The notes beneath the pieces were generated by a model. That model saw only the letters and a program-made list of their open reading frames with translations, was not told where the DNA came from and did not search any database. Made by a program: the position numbers and the translations under genes. A DNA stretch of 64,000 nt from Shewanella livingstonensis (GTDB lineage Bacteria; Pseudomonadota; Gammaproteobacteria; Enterobacterales; Shewanellaceae). The stretch's first letter is position 1. Each line of letters opens with the position of its first letter. Positions 55,568 to 64,000 of the stretch are shown here, in pieces. The stretch covers positions 692,001 to 756,000 of the forward strand of contig NZ_CP034015.1 in assembly GCF_003855395.1 (NCBI RefSeq), in the 5' to 3' direction.

Positions 55568-55957
55568 TGAATGCGGTTTATGAGTAAATAGTAACCAATC
55601 GCATTAAATGCATTATCAATAAACGTGACTCTATTTTATAAAACTGCTGTTTTAGGTGATAATAATGATAACTTTATGGCAGTTTATCGCTAATGACATT
55701 AATTAGATTTAATAGAGTTGCTCTGGTCATAGTCTGTTTGTTAACAAACACTTAATCGCAAAAATTATATTTATTTTGGCTTTTTTAACATCAATGACAT
55801 AATAAAATCATTATAAATAGCTGTGATGACTTGCAAGCGGTAGCCCTTAACTGAGATAATCCTCCGTCAAGTCTCATTAGAGCAAGGTTAAATTATAGGT
55901 CGGCTTGAGTTTAAGTCGGTAAGGCATTCTTTCATATAAGATTCAGACGTATACGAA
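55568..55957. other. Intergenic region before aroK, 390 bases
   Basis: An AT-rich stretch without a supported gene. It contains a candidate aroK promoter at 55831-55860, and the rest shows no recognisable structure. The aroK leader would be about 90 bases long. Confidence 0.5.
55831..55860 (+). promoter_or_regulatory. Candidate aroK promoter
   Basis: TTGCAA (55831-55836, four of six matches to TTGACA) and GATAAT (55855-55860, five of six to TATAAT) with an 18-base spacer. It lies about 100 bases upstream of the aroK start. Prediction by eye. Confidence 0.4.
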
Positions 55958-56473
55958 ATGGCTGAAAAACGCAATATTTTTCTGGTAGGCCCTATGGGCG
56001 CAGGTAAAAGCACAATTGGTCGCCATCTGGCGCAAATGCTGCATTTAGATTTCCACGATTCAGATCACGAGATTGAACAACGTACTGGTGCAGATATTGC
56101 CTGGGTGTTTGATGTCGAAGGTGAGGAGGGCTTCCGTAGACGTGAAGAACAAGTCATTGGTGATCTTTCAGAAAGGCAAGGTATCGTTCTCGCGACAGGT
56201 GGTGGTTCTGTTCAGAGTAAAGATATCCGCAATTATCTTTCTGCTCGAGGTATAGTGGTTTACTTAGAAACAACAATCGACAAACAAGTTGCGCGTACTC
56301 AGCGCGATAAACGTCGTCCGTTGTTACAAGTAGATGATCCACGTGAAGTGCTTGAAAGTTTAGCGGAGATCCGTAATCCTTTATATGAGGAAATTGCGGA
56401 TGTTATCGTTAAGACTGATGAGCAAAGCGCGAAGATCGTCGCAAACCAAATTATCGAGCAACTTGGCTTTTAG
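55958..56473 (+). CDS. aroK: Shikimate kinase I
   Basis: A 171-residue shikimate kinase. The Walker A motif is [13 protein letters not shown] (residues 9-21); the shikimate-binding Asp lies in [14 protein letters not shown], with GFRRREEQV and the GGG glycine loop (ATGGGSV). The lid has [10 protein letters not shown]. It phosphorylates shikimate at O3 in the aromatic pathway. It is the first gene of aroK-aroB-damX-dam, an order conserved with enterobacteria. The gap to aroB is eight bases. Confidence 0.98.
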   Translation: MAEKRNIFLVGPMGAGKSTIGRHLAQMLHLDFHDSDHEIEQRTGADIAWVFDVEGEEGFRRREEQVIGDLSERQGIVLATGGGSVQSKDIRNYLSARGIVVYLETTIDKQVARTQRDKRRPLLQVDDPREVLESLAEIRNPLYEEIADVIVKTDEQSAKIVANQIIEQLGF

Positions 56474-56481
56474 GTAATAAC

Positions 56482-57558
56482 ATGCAGCAGATTCAGGTTC
56501 AATTAGGTGATAGAAGTTACCCCATTTATATTGGCCAGAATTTGATGAATGATAGCGAGTTATTTGCTCGCTACCTAACAAACAAAAAAGCCTTAATTGT
56601 TTCAAATGACACCATTGCTCCGTTGTATCTTCAACAGATACAACAAGCGATGAGCGCTTGCGCGCGCATTGAAACCGTTATTTTGCCGGATGGCGAAAAA
56701 TTTAAAGACTTACAACATCTAGATTATATTTTTACAGGATTACTTGAGCATAATTTTGCTCGAGATTCAGTATTAGTAGCGCTAGGTGGTGGTGTTGTTG
56801 GTGATATGACTGGTTTCGCGGCAGCGTGTTATCAGCGTGGAATTGATTTTATTCAAGTACCAACGACATTACTGTCCCAAGTTGATTCTTCTGTTGGTGG
56901 TAAAACGGCAGTCAATCATCCACTTGGGAAAAATATGATTGGTGCATTCTATCAACCTAAGTCAGTGATTATCGATACGCTTTGCTTACAGACATTACCC
57001 GCAAACGAGTTTGCAGCAGGTATGGCTGAGGTGATTAAGTACGGTATTATTTGGGATGTAGAATTTTTCCAATGGCTTGAGGCTAATGTTGATGCATTAA
57101 AGTCGCTTCAGATAGATGCGTTAAACTATGCCATTGCAAAATGTTGCCAGATTAAAGCTGATGTTGTCGCACAAGATGAAACTGAACAAGGTGTAAGAGC
57201 GTTATTAAACCTTGGGCATACTTTTGGGCATGCTATCGAAGCTGAAATGGGCTACGGTGTTTGGTTACATGGTGAAGCTGTTGCTGCTGGTACCGTTCTT
57301 GCGGCTCAAACAGCATATAAGCTAAATCTATTAGATGAGCAAAGTGTCGAGCGTATTTGCCGATTGATGCAAGCGTTTGATTTACCTATAACGGCTCCAG
57401 AGTCGATGGGGTTTGAACATTTTATTAAGCATATGCGCCGCGATAAAAAAGTGTTAGGTGGTAAAATTCGCTTAGTATTACCTACAAAAATAGGCAAAGC
57501 TGATGTCTTTAGTGATGTGAGTGAAGACTTATTGAAACAGGTTATAAACTGCGAATAA
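56482..57558 (+). CDS. aroB: 3-dehydroquinate synthase
   Basis: A 358-residue DHQ synthase. The NAD-binding region has [41 protein letters not shown] and [10 protein letters not shown] follow; the zinc ligands lie in [12 protein letters not shown] and [10 protein letters not shown]. It converts DAHP to 3-dehydroquinate, the second step of the shikimate pathway. The ATG lies eight bases after the aroK stop and the length is standard. Confidence 0.98.
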   Translation: MQQIQVQLGDRSYPIYIGQNLMNDSELFARYLTNKKALIVSNDTIAPLYLQQIQQAMSACARIETVILPDGEKFKDLQHLDYIFTGLLEHNFARDSVLVALGGGVVGDMTGFAAACYQRGIDFIQVPTTLLSQVDSSVGGKTAVNHPLGKNMIGAFYQPKSVIIDTLCLQTLPANEFAAGMAEVIKYGIIWDVEFFQWLEANVDALKSLQIDALNYAIAKCCQIKADVVAQDETEQGVRALLNLGHTFGHAIEAEMGYGVWLHGEAVAAGTVLAAQTAYKLNLLDEQSVERICRLMQAFDLPITAPESMGFEHFIKHMRRDKKVLGGKIRLVLPTKIGKADVFSDVSEDLLKQVINCE

Positions 57559-57608
57559 ATTATGCTACGTGTAACGATGCTACATATAAATGATAGTGTG
57601 GTGAATCA

Positions 57609-59012
57609 TTGACGACTCCAGGGCTATTGTTACTCCCCACTCAAGAATCGCTGATTCAGCGTTTACAGCATATTGCTAGTTATAGCGAGCAGTTGTTGGT
57701 TATTTGTGGTGATAACGGTTCAGGTAAGTCTACACTGACAGCCGCTTTAGCAAGTGAGTTAGACGACTATAATTCAGCGTTAATTATTTGTCCTCAACAT
57801 GCCGATAGTGCTGAAATTCGTCGAAAAATTCTAGTCCAACTAATTTCTGCACCCATTTTTGATGATGAACGTCCTTTAATGGACACCGTTCTTAGAATTC
57901 AATCCAGTTTAAAAAAGCCATTGCACATCATTATTGATGATGCTGATTTATTGCCTAAAGATATTTGGGCAGAATGCATCTTACTGAGTCAAATTCATTG
58001 TGCTGGTAAACCTGTGGCTGTCACTGTAACCGTTACTCCTCGATTTTGGCATACTTTAGTGGCTGACTTAACTGATGACACTCGAGCTAGATTACTCCCT
58101 GTTACGATTGAACCCTTATCGGTACCCGAGCGCGATGGTCTTTATCAGAGCTTATTACTTCGGAGTCAGCAAACACCGTTTATTCCGCGTGAGATTATCC
58201 ATAAGCAATTAGAGAAACAACAGGGTACACCGGCTGAAGTGGTTAAACTATTAGCGTTGGCATTAGAAGCGCCACAAACTGAAAGGACATCTTGGTCACT
58301 GTCGGTTAAAGTGTTAATTGTTTCTGTCGCCATATTGGCAAGTGTGGCACTGTGGTGGGGGATTAGTAGCCAATTGCCGCCGCCTATTTCAACCATATCT
58401 TCCCCAACATTAACCGCCGAGCAGTCCACTGTACGTGCTAAAGCAAAACAATATATTATCGATTATGCAAATAATACGTTGGCGACTTACTTTGCTCGAA
58501 GGCAGTTGGTATTAACTAAATCGAGTGCTAATAAACAAGCAAACTTACTCATTGAGCAGCAAATAGCTATCGACAGTTCACTTGTTGAACTTGAGGCTAC
58601 TGAAGTTATCGAGAACATGTCTGCCGATAATCATATTGATGTGGTGGTTAACTCATCATTAAAAGGATTATCTTTTCAAGGTAACTTACCTAAAGCACAA
58701 GTTAAAATGGTCAATAAGCCGAATGATATTGTTGAGCGTGATAATACCCCTAACCAAAAGGTGAAAGGGTTTACGCTGCAACTCGCTAGTGTGAATGACA
58801 AAGACTCACTTACGCCTATTTTAGTTAAACTAGTACAAGAGCCACAAGTTTATATTATGAGCTATAAGCAACGCTACGTTATATTGCTGGGTGATTTTGA
58901 AACGGCTTCTACAGCTAGCTCAAAAGCTAAAAGTCTCCAGAAAGAATATGGATTAGCGGCCCCTTGGGTTAGAAAATGGGCAGACTTAAGTGATTATAAG
59001 CGACAAGATTAA
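57609..59012 (+). CDS. damX: DamX-like SPOR-domain cell division protein
   Basis: A 467-residue protein. The N-terminal domain is AAA-like with a P-loop (ICGDNGSGKST, residues about 32-42) and a Walker B-type stretch (LHIIIDDADLL). A membrane helix lies near 236-255 (VLIVSVAILASVALWWG). The periplasmic part ends in a SPOR domain (about 388-465, GFTLQLASVNDKDSLTPIL), which binds denuded septal glycan. E. coli DamX lacks an obvious P-loop, but the ATPase-like form is common in Shewanella and Vibrio. The start is TTG at 57609, the only candidate, since an in-frame stop lies at 57594; the ribosome binding site is weak. Confidence 0.88.
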   Translation: MTTPGLLLLPTQESLIQRLQHIASYSEQLLVICGDNGSGKSTLTAALASELDDYNSALIICPQHADSAEIRRKILVQLISAPIFDDERPLMDTVLRIQSSLKKPLHIIIDDADLLPKDIWAECILLSQIHCAGKPVAVTVTVTPRFWHTLVADLTDDTRARLLPVTIEPLSVPERDGLYQSLLLRSQQTPFIPREIIHKQLEKQQGTPAEVVKLLALALEAPQTERTSWSLSVKVLIVSVAILASVALWWGISSQLPPPISTISSPTLTAEQSTVRAKAKQYIIDYANNTLATYFARRQLVLTKSSANKQANLLIEQQIAIDSSLVELEATEVIENMSADNHIDVVVNSSLKGLSFQGNLPKAQVKMVNKPNDIVERDNTPNQKVKGFTLQLASVNDKDSLTPILVKLVQEPQVYIMSYKQRYVILLGDFETASTASSKAKSLQKEYGLAAPWVRKWADLSDYKRQD

Positions 59013-59144
59013 CTCCTTCATATTCTATTGCTCCCGAGTCAATAATATGAAAAACCAATATAATTAATCGATTTTAGCCGATGATAATTATCGCTAAACA
59101 GAGTACAATCATCAGCTTTAATTTTGCTGGCATAATTCCTATTC

Positions 59145-59981
59145 ATGATAAAAAAGCATAGAGCCTTTCTAAAGTGGGCAGGCGGTAAATATAAGCTCGT
59201 TGATGAGCTAGCAAAACACCTTCCAACTGGAAATAGATTAATTGAGCCTTTTGTAGGGGCGGGGTCTGTATTTCTTAATACTCAGTTTGATGATTATTTG
59301 TTGTGTGATATTAACCAAGATTTAATCAATCTGTACCAAATTGTTCAGCAACAGCCTGATGTATACATTCAAGCGGCAAAAGCAATGTTTGTTGATGAGA
59401 TGAATGACAAAGATGCTTACTACCGTATTCGTGCTGAATTTAATCTCTGTAGTGATCCCTTTATTCGTTCGGTATATTTTCTGTACATGAATCGACACGG
59501 CTTTAATGGGTTATGTCGATATAATCGCAAAGGTGGTTTTAATGTCCCGTTTGGTTCGTACAAAAAACCGTACTTTCCAGAAGCTGAAATTCGTTATTTC
59601 TCATTAAAAGCAAAACAAGCGACCTTTAAATGTATTAGTTACGAGCAAGCCTTTGATATGGCTAACAGCGGTGATGTTATCTATTGTGATCCACCTTATG
59701 CGCCATTATCAACAACAGCCAGTTTTACTACTTATGCAGGTCCTGGGTTTAGCTTAGATGATCAAGCTTTGCTAGCCCGTCACTCACGGTTGATTGCCCA
59801 CGAGCGAAATATTCCGGTATTGATCAGTAATCATGATATTCCGTTAACGCGAGAGCTATATCGTGGTGCGTCTTGTTCAACGATTTCGGTGCAACGCAAT
59901 ATTAGCCCTAAAGGAGGTTCACGTAATAAAGTGGACGAAATTATGGCCTTATATGATCATCATTATCGAGAAGAAGAGTAG
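59145..59981 (+). CDS. dam: DNA adenine methylase Dam
   Basis: A 278-residue GATC adenine-N6 methyltransferase. The SAM motif FLKWAGGKYKL (residues 8-18), the FVGAGSVFLN loop and the catalytic DPPY (Asp182-Tyr185) are present. The RHGFNGLCRYNRKGGFNVPFG region (landmark) contributes to GATC recognition. It directs mismatch repair and replication timing through SeqA and MutH, which are encoded elsewhere. It lies 132 bases after damX in the conserved aroKB-damX-dam order. Confidence 0.97.
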   Translation: MIKKHRAFLKWAGGKYKLVDELAKHLPTGNRLIEPFVGAGSVFLNTQFDDYLLCDINQDLINLYQIVQQQPDVYIQAAKAMFVDEMNDKDAYYRIRAEFNLCSDPFIRSVYFLYMNRHGFNGLCRYNRKGGFNVPFGSYKKPYFPEAEIRYFSLKAKQATFKCISYEQAFDMANSGDVIYCDPPYAPLSTTASFTTYAGPGFSLDDQALLARHSRLIAHERNIPVLISNHDIPLTRELYRGASCSTISVQRNISPKGGSRNKVDEIMALYDHHYREEE

Positions 59982-60005
59982 TCATACTGCCGCATAAGCA
60001 AGTGG

Positions 60006-60185
60006 TTAACGTAATACCTGGCTGACGATCAGTATTAATGAAATAACCAAAGCAATCGCTAAGATAATGCCCATTATGATAAAAGGTAGTGGAGATTGAG
60101 TTTGAAAATCTTTTTGACGGTTTTGCTCTGTCTGCACGCCAAAGAAGGCAGCGACAGTACTGGTAAACACTCGCCAAATAGACAT
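60006..60185 (-). CDS. DUF2970-family small membrane protein
   Basis: A 59-residue protein. It starts MSIWRVFTSTVAAFFGVQTE, has a polar QNRQKDFQTQSP turn, and ends in one membrane helix (PFIIMGIILAIALVISLILIV). The pattern AAFFGVQxxxNRxxDF followed by a helix is the DUF2970 signature. Function is unknown. The start codon shares its first base with the stop of the upstream gene (TAATG), so it is translationally coupled. It faces dam, with stops 24 bases apart. Confidence 0.8.
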   Translation of the reverse strand: MSIWRVFTSTVAAFFGVQTEQNRQKDFQTQSPLPFIIMGIILAIALVISLILIVSQVLR

Positions 60186-60562
60186 TATCGGCTTATCTGA
60201 CTTGGACTGCCTGAGGTCGGCATATCATTTAAAGGCTTATCTTTGTGGCCGTGGATCAGCTCAAGTAAATCAATAAAGTGAAATTGGCTCGAGCGGCTAT
60301 TTCCAGTAACCCAATTACCCCAACTAACGTCATTTGACTGCTCTGCGCAACGATTGGTCGGGTGGCTACTTGGCAAGCTAGCATTATAGTTTGTGCTGCT
60401 ACTACATACGCAGGCTTTGCTATTGGCTGAATGTCTTTCTGTGGTCATCAATATTTGGCTTAACAATAGCGCCAATGCTGACGTTGCAAACACAGCCAAA
60501 ATAGGGGCTGATAGTAGTTTGTCATTATGACCTGAAAGCTTGCGTAGTAAGTGCTTAACCAT
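60185..60562 (-). CDS. Membrane-anchored hypothetical protein upstream of the DUF2970 gene
   Basis: A 125-residue protein with one N-terminal membrane helix (LLSAPILAVFATSALALLLSQIL, about residues 16-38) and a polar tail rich in Ser and Asn with three cysteines. No known family is recognised. It is coupled to the DUF2970 gene by a TAATG overlap, which supports real translation of both. The ribosome binding site before the ATG is weak. Confidence 0.55.
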   Translation of the reverse strand: MVKHLLRKLSGHNDKLLSAPILAVFATSALALLLSQILMTTERHSANSKACVCSSSTNYNASLPSSHPTNRCAEQSNDVSWGNWVTGNSRSSQFHFIDLLELIHGHKDKPLNDMPTSGSPSQISR

Positions 60563-60830
60563 AAAGTGTGCCCTATCCGTGGTGTAAACTCGATTGATGC
60601 TACAACAAGTATTAGATATTTTGTTAGCTCATAAAGATAACAATTTTTTATTATAGCAAAATAGCTTAGTTATTGAACACTGGTTTTTGTATAAAAAATA
60701 ACAAATCCGACTTATGCTCTAGTTTCTGATTAAATTCCGCTTAGAAAGGGGTTATTTCCCTTGTGAGACTAGAGGCTTGCGCTAGCAAAGGGTAAAATGT
60801 CGTCACTTTGATCTGCCAATAGAGAAGATT

Positions 60831-61502
60831 ATGCGCCCATTTTTAATTGCACCCTCAATTTTGTCCGCCGATTTTGCCCGTTTAGGCGACGATGTTAAAG
60901 CCGTATTAGACGCAGGTTCAGATGTTGTTCATTTTGACGTTATGGATAATCACTATGTGCCTAATTTAACCATTGGCCCAATGGTCTGTACGGCATTGCG
61001 TAATTACGGGATTACTGCCGATATTGATGTACATTTAATGGTAAAACCCGTTGATCGTATCATTCCTGATTTTGCCAAAGCAGGCGCCTCAATAATCACT
61101 TTCCACCCTGAAGCCTCTGAACATGTTGACCGTACTTTGCAGCTCATTAAAGAATGTGGTTGTAAGGCCGGCTTGGTATTGAATCCAGGCACACCATTAC
61201 ACTATTTAGATCATGTTATGGATAAACTTGATGTCATTTTATTGATGTCGGTTAACCCGGGCTTTGGTGGGCAGTCATTTATTCCGCATACACTAGACAA
61301 GCTTCGCCAAGTTCGTGCTCTTATTGATGCCAGTGGTTTTGATATTCGCTTACAAGTAGATGGTGGCGTAAAGGTTGATAATATTGCAGAAATAGCCGCC
61401 GCGGGTGCAGATATGTTTGTCGCTGGCTCAGCTATCTTTAATCAACCAGATTATAAAGTTGTTATTGATCAAATGCGTACTGAGCTTGCAACAGTATCAT
61501 AA
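60831..61502 (+). CDS. rpe: Ribulose-phosphate 3-epimerase
   Basis: A 223-residue TIM-barrel epimerase. [35 protein letters not shown] and VHLMVKPVD carry the metal-binding His and Asp residues, and [11 protein letters not shown] holds the catalytic Asp. It interconverts ribulose 5-phosphate and xylulose 5-phosphate in the pentose phosphate pathway. It is followed by gph and trpS in the order known from the dam superoperon of E. coli. Confidence 0.98.
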   Translation: MRPFLIAPSILSADFARLGDDVKAVLDAGSDVVHFDVMDNHYVPNLTIGPMVCTALRNYGITADIDVHLMVKPVDRIIPDFAKAGASIITFHPEASEHVDRTLQLIKECGCKAGLVLNPGTPLHYLDHVMDKLDVILLMSVNPGFGGQSFIPHTLDKLRQVRALIDASGFDIRLQVDGGVKVDNIAEIAAAGADMFVAGSAIFNQPDYKVVIDQMRTELATVS

Positions 61503-61531
61503 ATTTTTATCACGACTGATTGGGACTTTAC

Positions 61532-62218
61532 ATGATGAAATGGTCGAAAATTCGGGCTATTGCTTTTGATTTAGATGGAACGTTAATTGATAGCGTACCT
61601 GACTTAGCAGCGGCCACTAATGCTACATTAGTACAACGCCAATATCCTCCAGTGACCGAAGCATTAGTCCTCAGTTGGGTGGGTAATGGTGCTCAAGTGC
61701 TAATGCAACGAGCATTAAGTTATGTGTCTGCCATGGCAGAAGATGACCCAGAGCTACAGTTATTACTTGAGCAAACAATGCCTCAGTTTATGCATCATTA
61801 TGGTGAGCATTTACAAAAGCATAGCCGTCTGTATCCTGGAGTATTAGTCACGTTACAACAATTAAAACAAGCAGGCTTTAAACTGGCTATTGTCACCAAT
61901 AAACCTTACCGTTTTACTGTGCCATTATTAAGCGCTTTTGGTCTCGATGGTTTATTTTGCGAAGTACTTGGTGGCGATTCTCTAGCAAAAATGAAGCCCG
62001 ATCCAATGCCGTTACAGCATTTACTTGAGCAGTGGCAATTGGATGAGTCGCAATTACTGATGATTGGCGATTCAAAGAATGATATTTTAGCGGCTAAAGC
62101 TGCCAATATTATGTCTATTGGCTTGACCTATGGTTACAACTACGGCGAAGATATTGCCCTAAGTCATCCCCATGCGGTATGCGAAAACTTTGCTGATATA
62201 GAGCAATACTTACTTTAA
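61532..62218 (+). CDS. gph: Phosphoglycolate phosphatase
   Basis: A 228-residue HAD phosphatase with FDLDGTLIDSVPDLA (catalytic Asp13 and Asp15), IVTNKP (motif II), MKPDPMPL (motif III Lys) and IGDSKNDILAAKAAN (motif IV). The DLDGTLIDSVPDL start and the place between rpe and trpS identify Gph, which removes 2-phosphoglycolate arising from DNA repair. I chose the ATG at 61532; the ATG at 61535 is equally possible. The TTG at 61520 lies within the ribosome binding region. Confidence 0.94.
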   Translation: MMKWSKIRAIAFDLDGTLIDSVPDLAAATNATLVQRQYPPVTEALVLSWVGNGAQVLMQRALSYVSAMAEDDPELQLLLEQTMPQFMHHYGEHLQKHSRLYPGVLVTLQQLKQAGFKLAIVTNKPYRFTVPLLSAFGLDGLFCEVLGGDSLAKMKPDPMPLQHLLEQWQLDESQLLMIGDSKNDILAAKAANIMSIGLTYGYNYGEDIALSHPHAVCENFADIEQYLL

Positions 62219-62258
62219 TAATTTGAATTTAAATAGATAATCTGGAGCAATAAAACAC

Positions 62259-63257
62259 ATGACCAAACCCATAGTACTCAGCGGTGCGCAGCCATCAGGC
62301 GAATTAACCATAGGTAATTATATGGGTGCACTTCGTCAATGGGTTGCCATGCAAGATAGCCATGATTGCCTATATTGTGTTGTTGATTTACATGCCATTA
62401 CGGTTCGCCAAGATCCTAAGTTACTGCGTGAAGCGTGTTTGGATACTTTAGCTTTGTATCTTGCCTGCGGTGTTGACCCTAAAAAAAGTACCGTGTTTAT
62501 TCAGTCGCAAGTTCCGCAGCACACCCAGCTAGGTTGGGTACTAAACTGCTACACCCAAATGGGTGAACTCAACCGCATGACCCAGTTTAAAGATAAGTCG
62601 TTAAAGCATGCTAATAACATTAACGTTGGTCTATACGGTTATCCTGTACTCATGGCAGCAGATATTTTGCTTTATCAAGCCAATGAGATCCCTGTTGGGC
62701 AAGACCAAAAGCAACACTTAGAATTGACCCGTGATATTGCGACCCGTTTTAATAATGCTTATGGCGACACATTTACTATCCCAGAACCGTTTATTCCTGA
62801 GCATGGTGCTAAGGTGATGTCACTGCAAGACCCGCTTAAGAAGATGTCCAAGTCAGATGACAATCGTAATAATGTGATTGGTTTACTTGAAGATCCTAAA
62901 GCGATTTTAAAGAAAGTGAAAAAAGCCATGACCGATAGCGAAGAGCCACCAGTTGTGCGTTTTGATATGGAACAAAAACCTGGGGTATCTAATCTGCTGA
63001 GTTTAATGTCAGGTTGTACTGGCCAGTCAATCGCTTCTTTAGAAGCTGAGTTTGAAGGCAAAATGTACGGTCATTTAAAAGTGGCTACCGGTGAAGCGGT
63101 TGTTGGCATGTTAGAACCATTACAAGCTCGTTTTAAAGAGTATCGTGCCGATAATGCCTATCTAAACCAAGTCATGGCAGAAGGGGCTGAGAAAGCTCAA
63201 GCTCGTGCAGAAGTCACCATTAAAAAAGTGTATGAAAAAATTGGTTTGATTGTATAA
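62259..63257 (+). CDS. trpS: Tryptophanyl-tRNA synthetase
   Basis: A 332-residue class I synthetase. [12 protein letters not shown] contains the HIGH-like motif, [15 protein letters not shown] and [16 protein letters not shown] are family-specific, and KMSKS is at residues 195-199. The length is standard. It charges tRNA-Trp. GGAG lies 15 bases before the ATG. A strong terminator ends this gene cluster. Confidence 0.98.
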   Translation: MTKPIVLSGAQPSGELTIGNYMGALRQWVAMQDSHDCLYCVVDLHAITVRQDPKLLREACLDTLALYLACGVDPKKSTVFIQSQVPQHTQLGWVLNCYTQMGELNRMTQFKDKSLKHANNINVGLYGYPVLMAADILLYQANEIPVGQDQKQHLELTRDIATRFNNAYGDTFTIPEPFIPEHGAKVMSLQDPLKKMSKSDDNRNNVIGLLEDPKAILKKVKKAMTDSEEPPVVRFDMEQKPGVSNLLSLMSGCTGQSIASLEAEFEGKMYGHLKVATGEAVVGMLEPLQARFKEYRADNAYLNQVMAEGAEKAQARAEVTIKKVYEKIGLIV

Positions 63258-63278
63258 ATCGTCACTCAGTTTACTTTT

Positions 63279-63306
63279 AAGCCAGCAACTTGCTGGCTTA
63301 TTTTTT
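63279..63306 (+). terminator. Terminator after trpS, overlapping the convergent LysR stop
   Basis: AAGCCAGCA and TGCTGGCTT pair around a three-base loop, then A and six T. The T-run on the plus strand encodes the last Lys-Lys codons of the convergent LysR gene, and the stop codon of that gene is inside the hairpin. Confidence 0.88.
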
Positions 63307-64000
63307 GGTTAACCATTGCACAAATGCGGCGATAGCAGGTTCCTTTAACCGTCGTTCTTTACAGCTAAAATTGAATTCAAAGCCCGTTAACATCGCAGGT
63401 AAATCCAGCGCTACCAGTGCTCCCTTACTAATATCTCGTTCTACCATAAAATCAGATGCCAGCGCGATGCCTTGGCCGGCAATAGCCGCTTCAATGGCTA
63501 GTAATACATGACTAAATACGTGTTGCTGTTGGGTAGCAGGCATACTGATGTTATTGACGTTTAACCAGCGCTCCCAGTCAAAGCCCATAGGCCCTTCATC
63601 AACGGTAAGTAAAGCATACTGACGCAATATACTGTGTGCTGAATCATCGGCTATTAACAACGCAGGGCTAATTACTGGGATTAATCGTTCTTGGTGTAAC
63701 ATCCGATGTACATATCCTGGTTGGCCGCTTTGTCCAGTGATAAACATGTCTGCAGTACTATCACTCATCAGTGGGTCGTCGGTTATCATGTCCAAGCGAA
63801 TTTTAATTTGTGGATGCAGCCGATGGAAGTCGCTTAAGCGAGGAATAAGCCACTTAATAGCAAATGAGCTATATACCGCTAAACGTAGTTGGTCATTACT
63901 GTCGCCAGTAATTTGCATACTCAAATCATTTAGCTCATTAAATATTCGTTCCAGCTCATGATAAAGCACGTTACCTTTACTGGTTAAGCATAGCTGTCTA
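63298..64000 (-). CDS. LysR-family regulator, N-terminal part outside the window
   Basis: The C-terminal about 233 residues of a LysR regulator. The frame is open to the right edge, where RQLCLTSKGNVLYHELERIF is the end of the DNA-binding wing and the linker helix. The effector domain (LRLAVYSSFAIKWLIPRLSDFHRLHP) is of the GcvA/AmpR type with the typical EAAIAGQGIALASDFMVERDI segment. Most of the helix-turn-helix lies beyond 64000. The target is unknown. It is convergent with trpS; its stop lies in the trpS terminator. Confidence 0.9.
   Translation of the reverse strand, partial: RQLCLTSKGNVLYHELERIFNELNDLSMQITGDSNDQLRLAVYSSFAIKWLIPRLSDFHRLHPQIKIRLDMITDDPLMSDSTADMFITGQSGQPGYVHRMLHQERLIPVISPALLIADDSAHSILRQYALLTVDEGPMGFDWERWLNVNNISMPATQQQHVFSHVLLAIEAAIAGQGIALASDFMVERDISKGALVALDLPAMLTGFEFNFSCKERRLKEPAIAAFVQWLTKK

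Overview
The window looks like chromosome of a marine gammaproteobacterium, most probably Shewanella or a close relative. The basis is gene content and order: msh pilus genes running into mreBCD-maf-rng-yhdP-tldD, gmk-rpoZ-spoT, and mrcA divergent from pilMNOPQ-aroKB-damX-dam followed by rpe-gph-trpS. Base composition is moderately AT-rich and fairly uniform. No tRNA, rRNA, insertion sequence, phage or CRISPR array was seen.

Layout. 1-7.2 kb: distal end of the MSHA type IV pilus operon (mshC partial, mshD, mshO, mshP, mshQ); MshQ carries an extra repeat module and an ice-binding-like domain. 7.3-18.7 kb: cell shape and housekeeping block (mreBCD, maf, rng, yhdP, a nitrilase-family amidase, tldD). 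18.9-23.7 kb: four-gene export operon (TolC-like, HlyD-like, two ABC-2 permeases) with no ATPase gene in it. 23.9-29.8 kb: accessory genes (TPR protein, Asp/Asn hydroxylase, LysR regulator, two lipoproteins, one with Ig-like repeats). 29.8-31.9 kb: darP divergent from pmbA, whose product partners TldD. 32.1-38.3 kb: a lipoprotein, a chemoreceptor and the extracellular nuclease ExeM with a GlyGly-CTERM tail. 38.4-44.2 kb: ridA, then a hydrolase gene broken by two in-frame stops with its coupled partner gene, then spoT-rpoZ-gmk on the minus strand. 44.5-47.8 kb: a DUF805-like membrane protein, a small-molecule kinase and a YjjG-type phosphatase. 47.9-55.5 kb: mrcA (PBP1A) divergent from pilMNOPQ. 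55.9-63.3 kb: aroK, aroB, damX, dam, two small membrane-protein genes on the minus strand, rpe, gph, trpS. The window ends inside a LysR-family gene.

How it works together. Two type IV pilus systems are represented: MSHA (minor pilins and MshQ) and the PilMNOPQ trans-envelope complex with its secretin. MreBCD, PBP1A, DamX and YhdP all act on the envelope. TldD and PmbA(TldE), whose genes are about 12 kb apart, should form one peptidase complex. SpoT, RpoZ and Gmk link guanine nucleotides to the stringent response.

Most of the window is ordinary core genome. The items most worth a second look are the domain-enriched MshQ, the doubly interrupted hydrolase with its partner gene between ridA and spoT, the ATPase-less export operon, and the long palindrome between mrcA and pilM.
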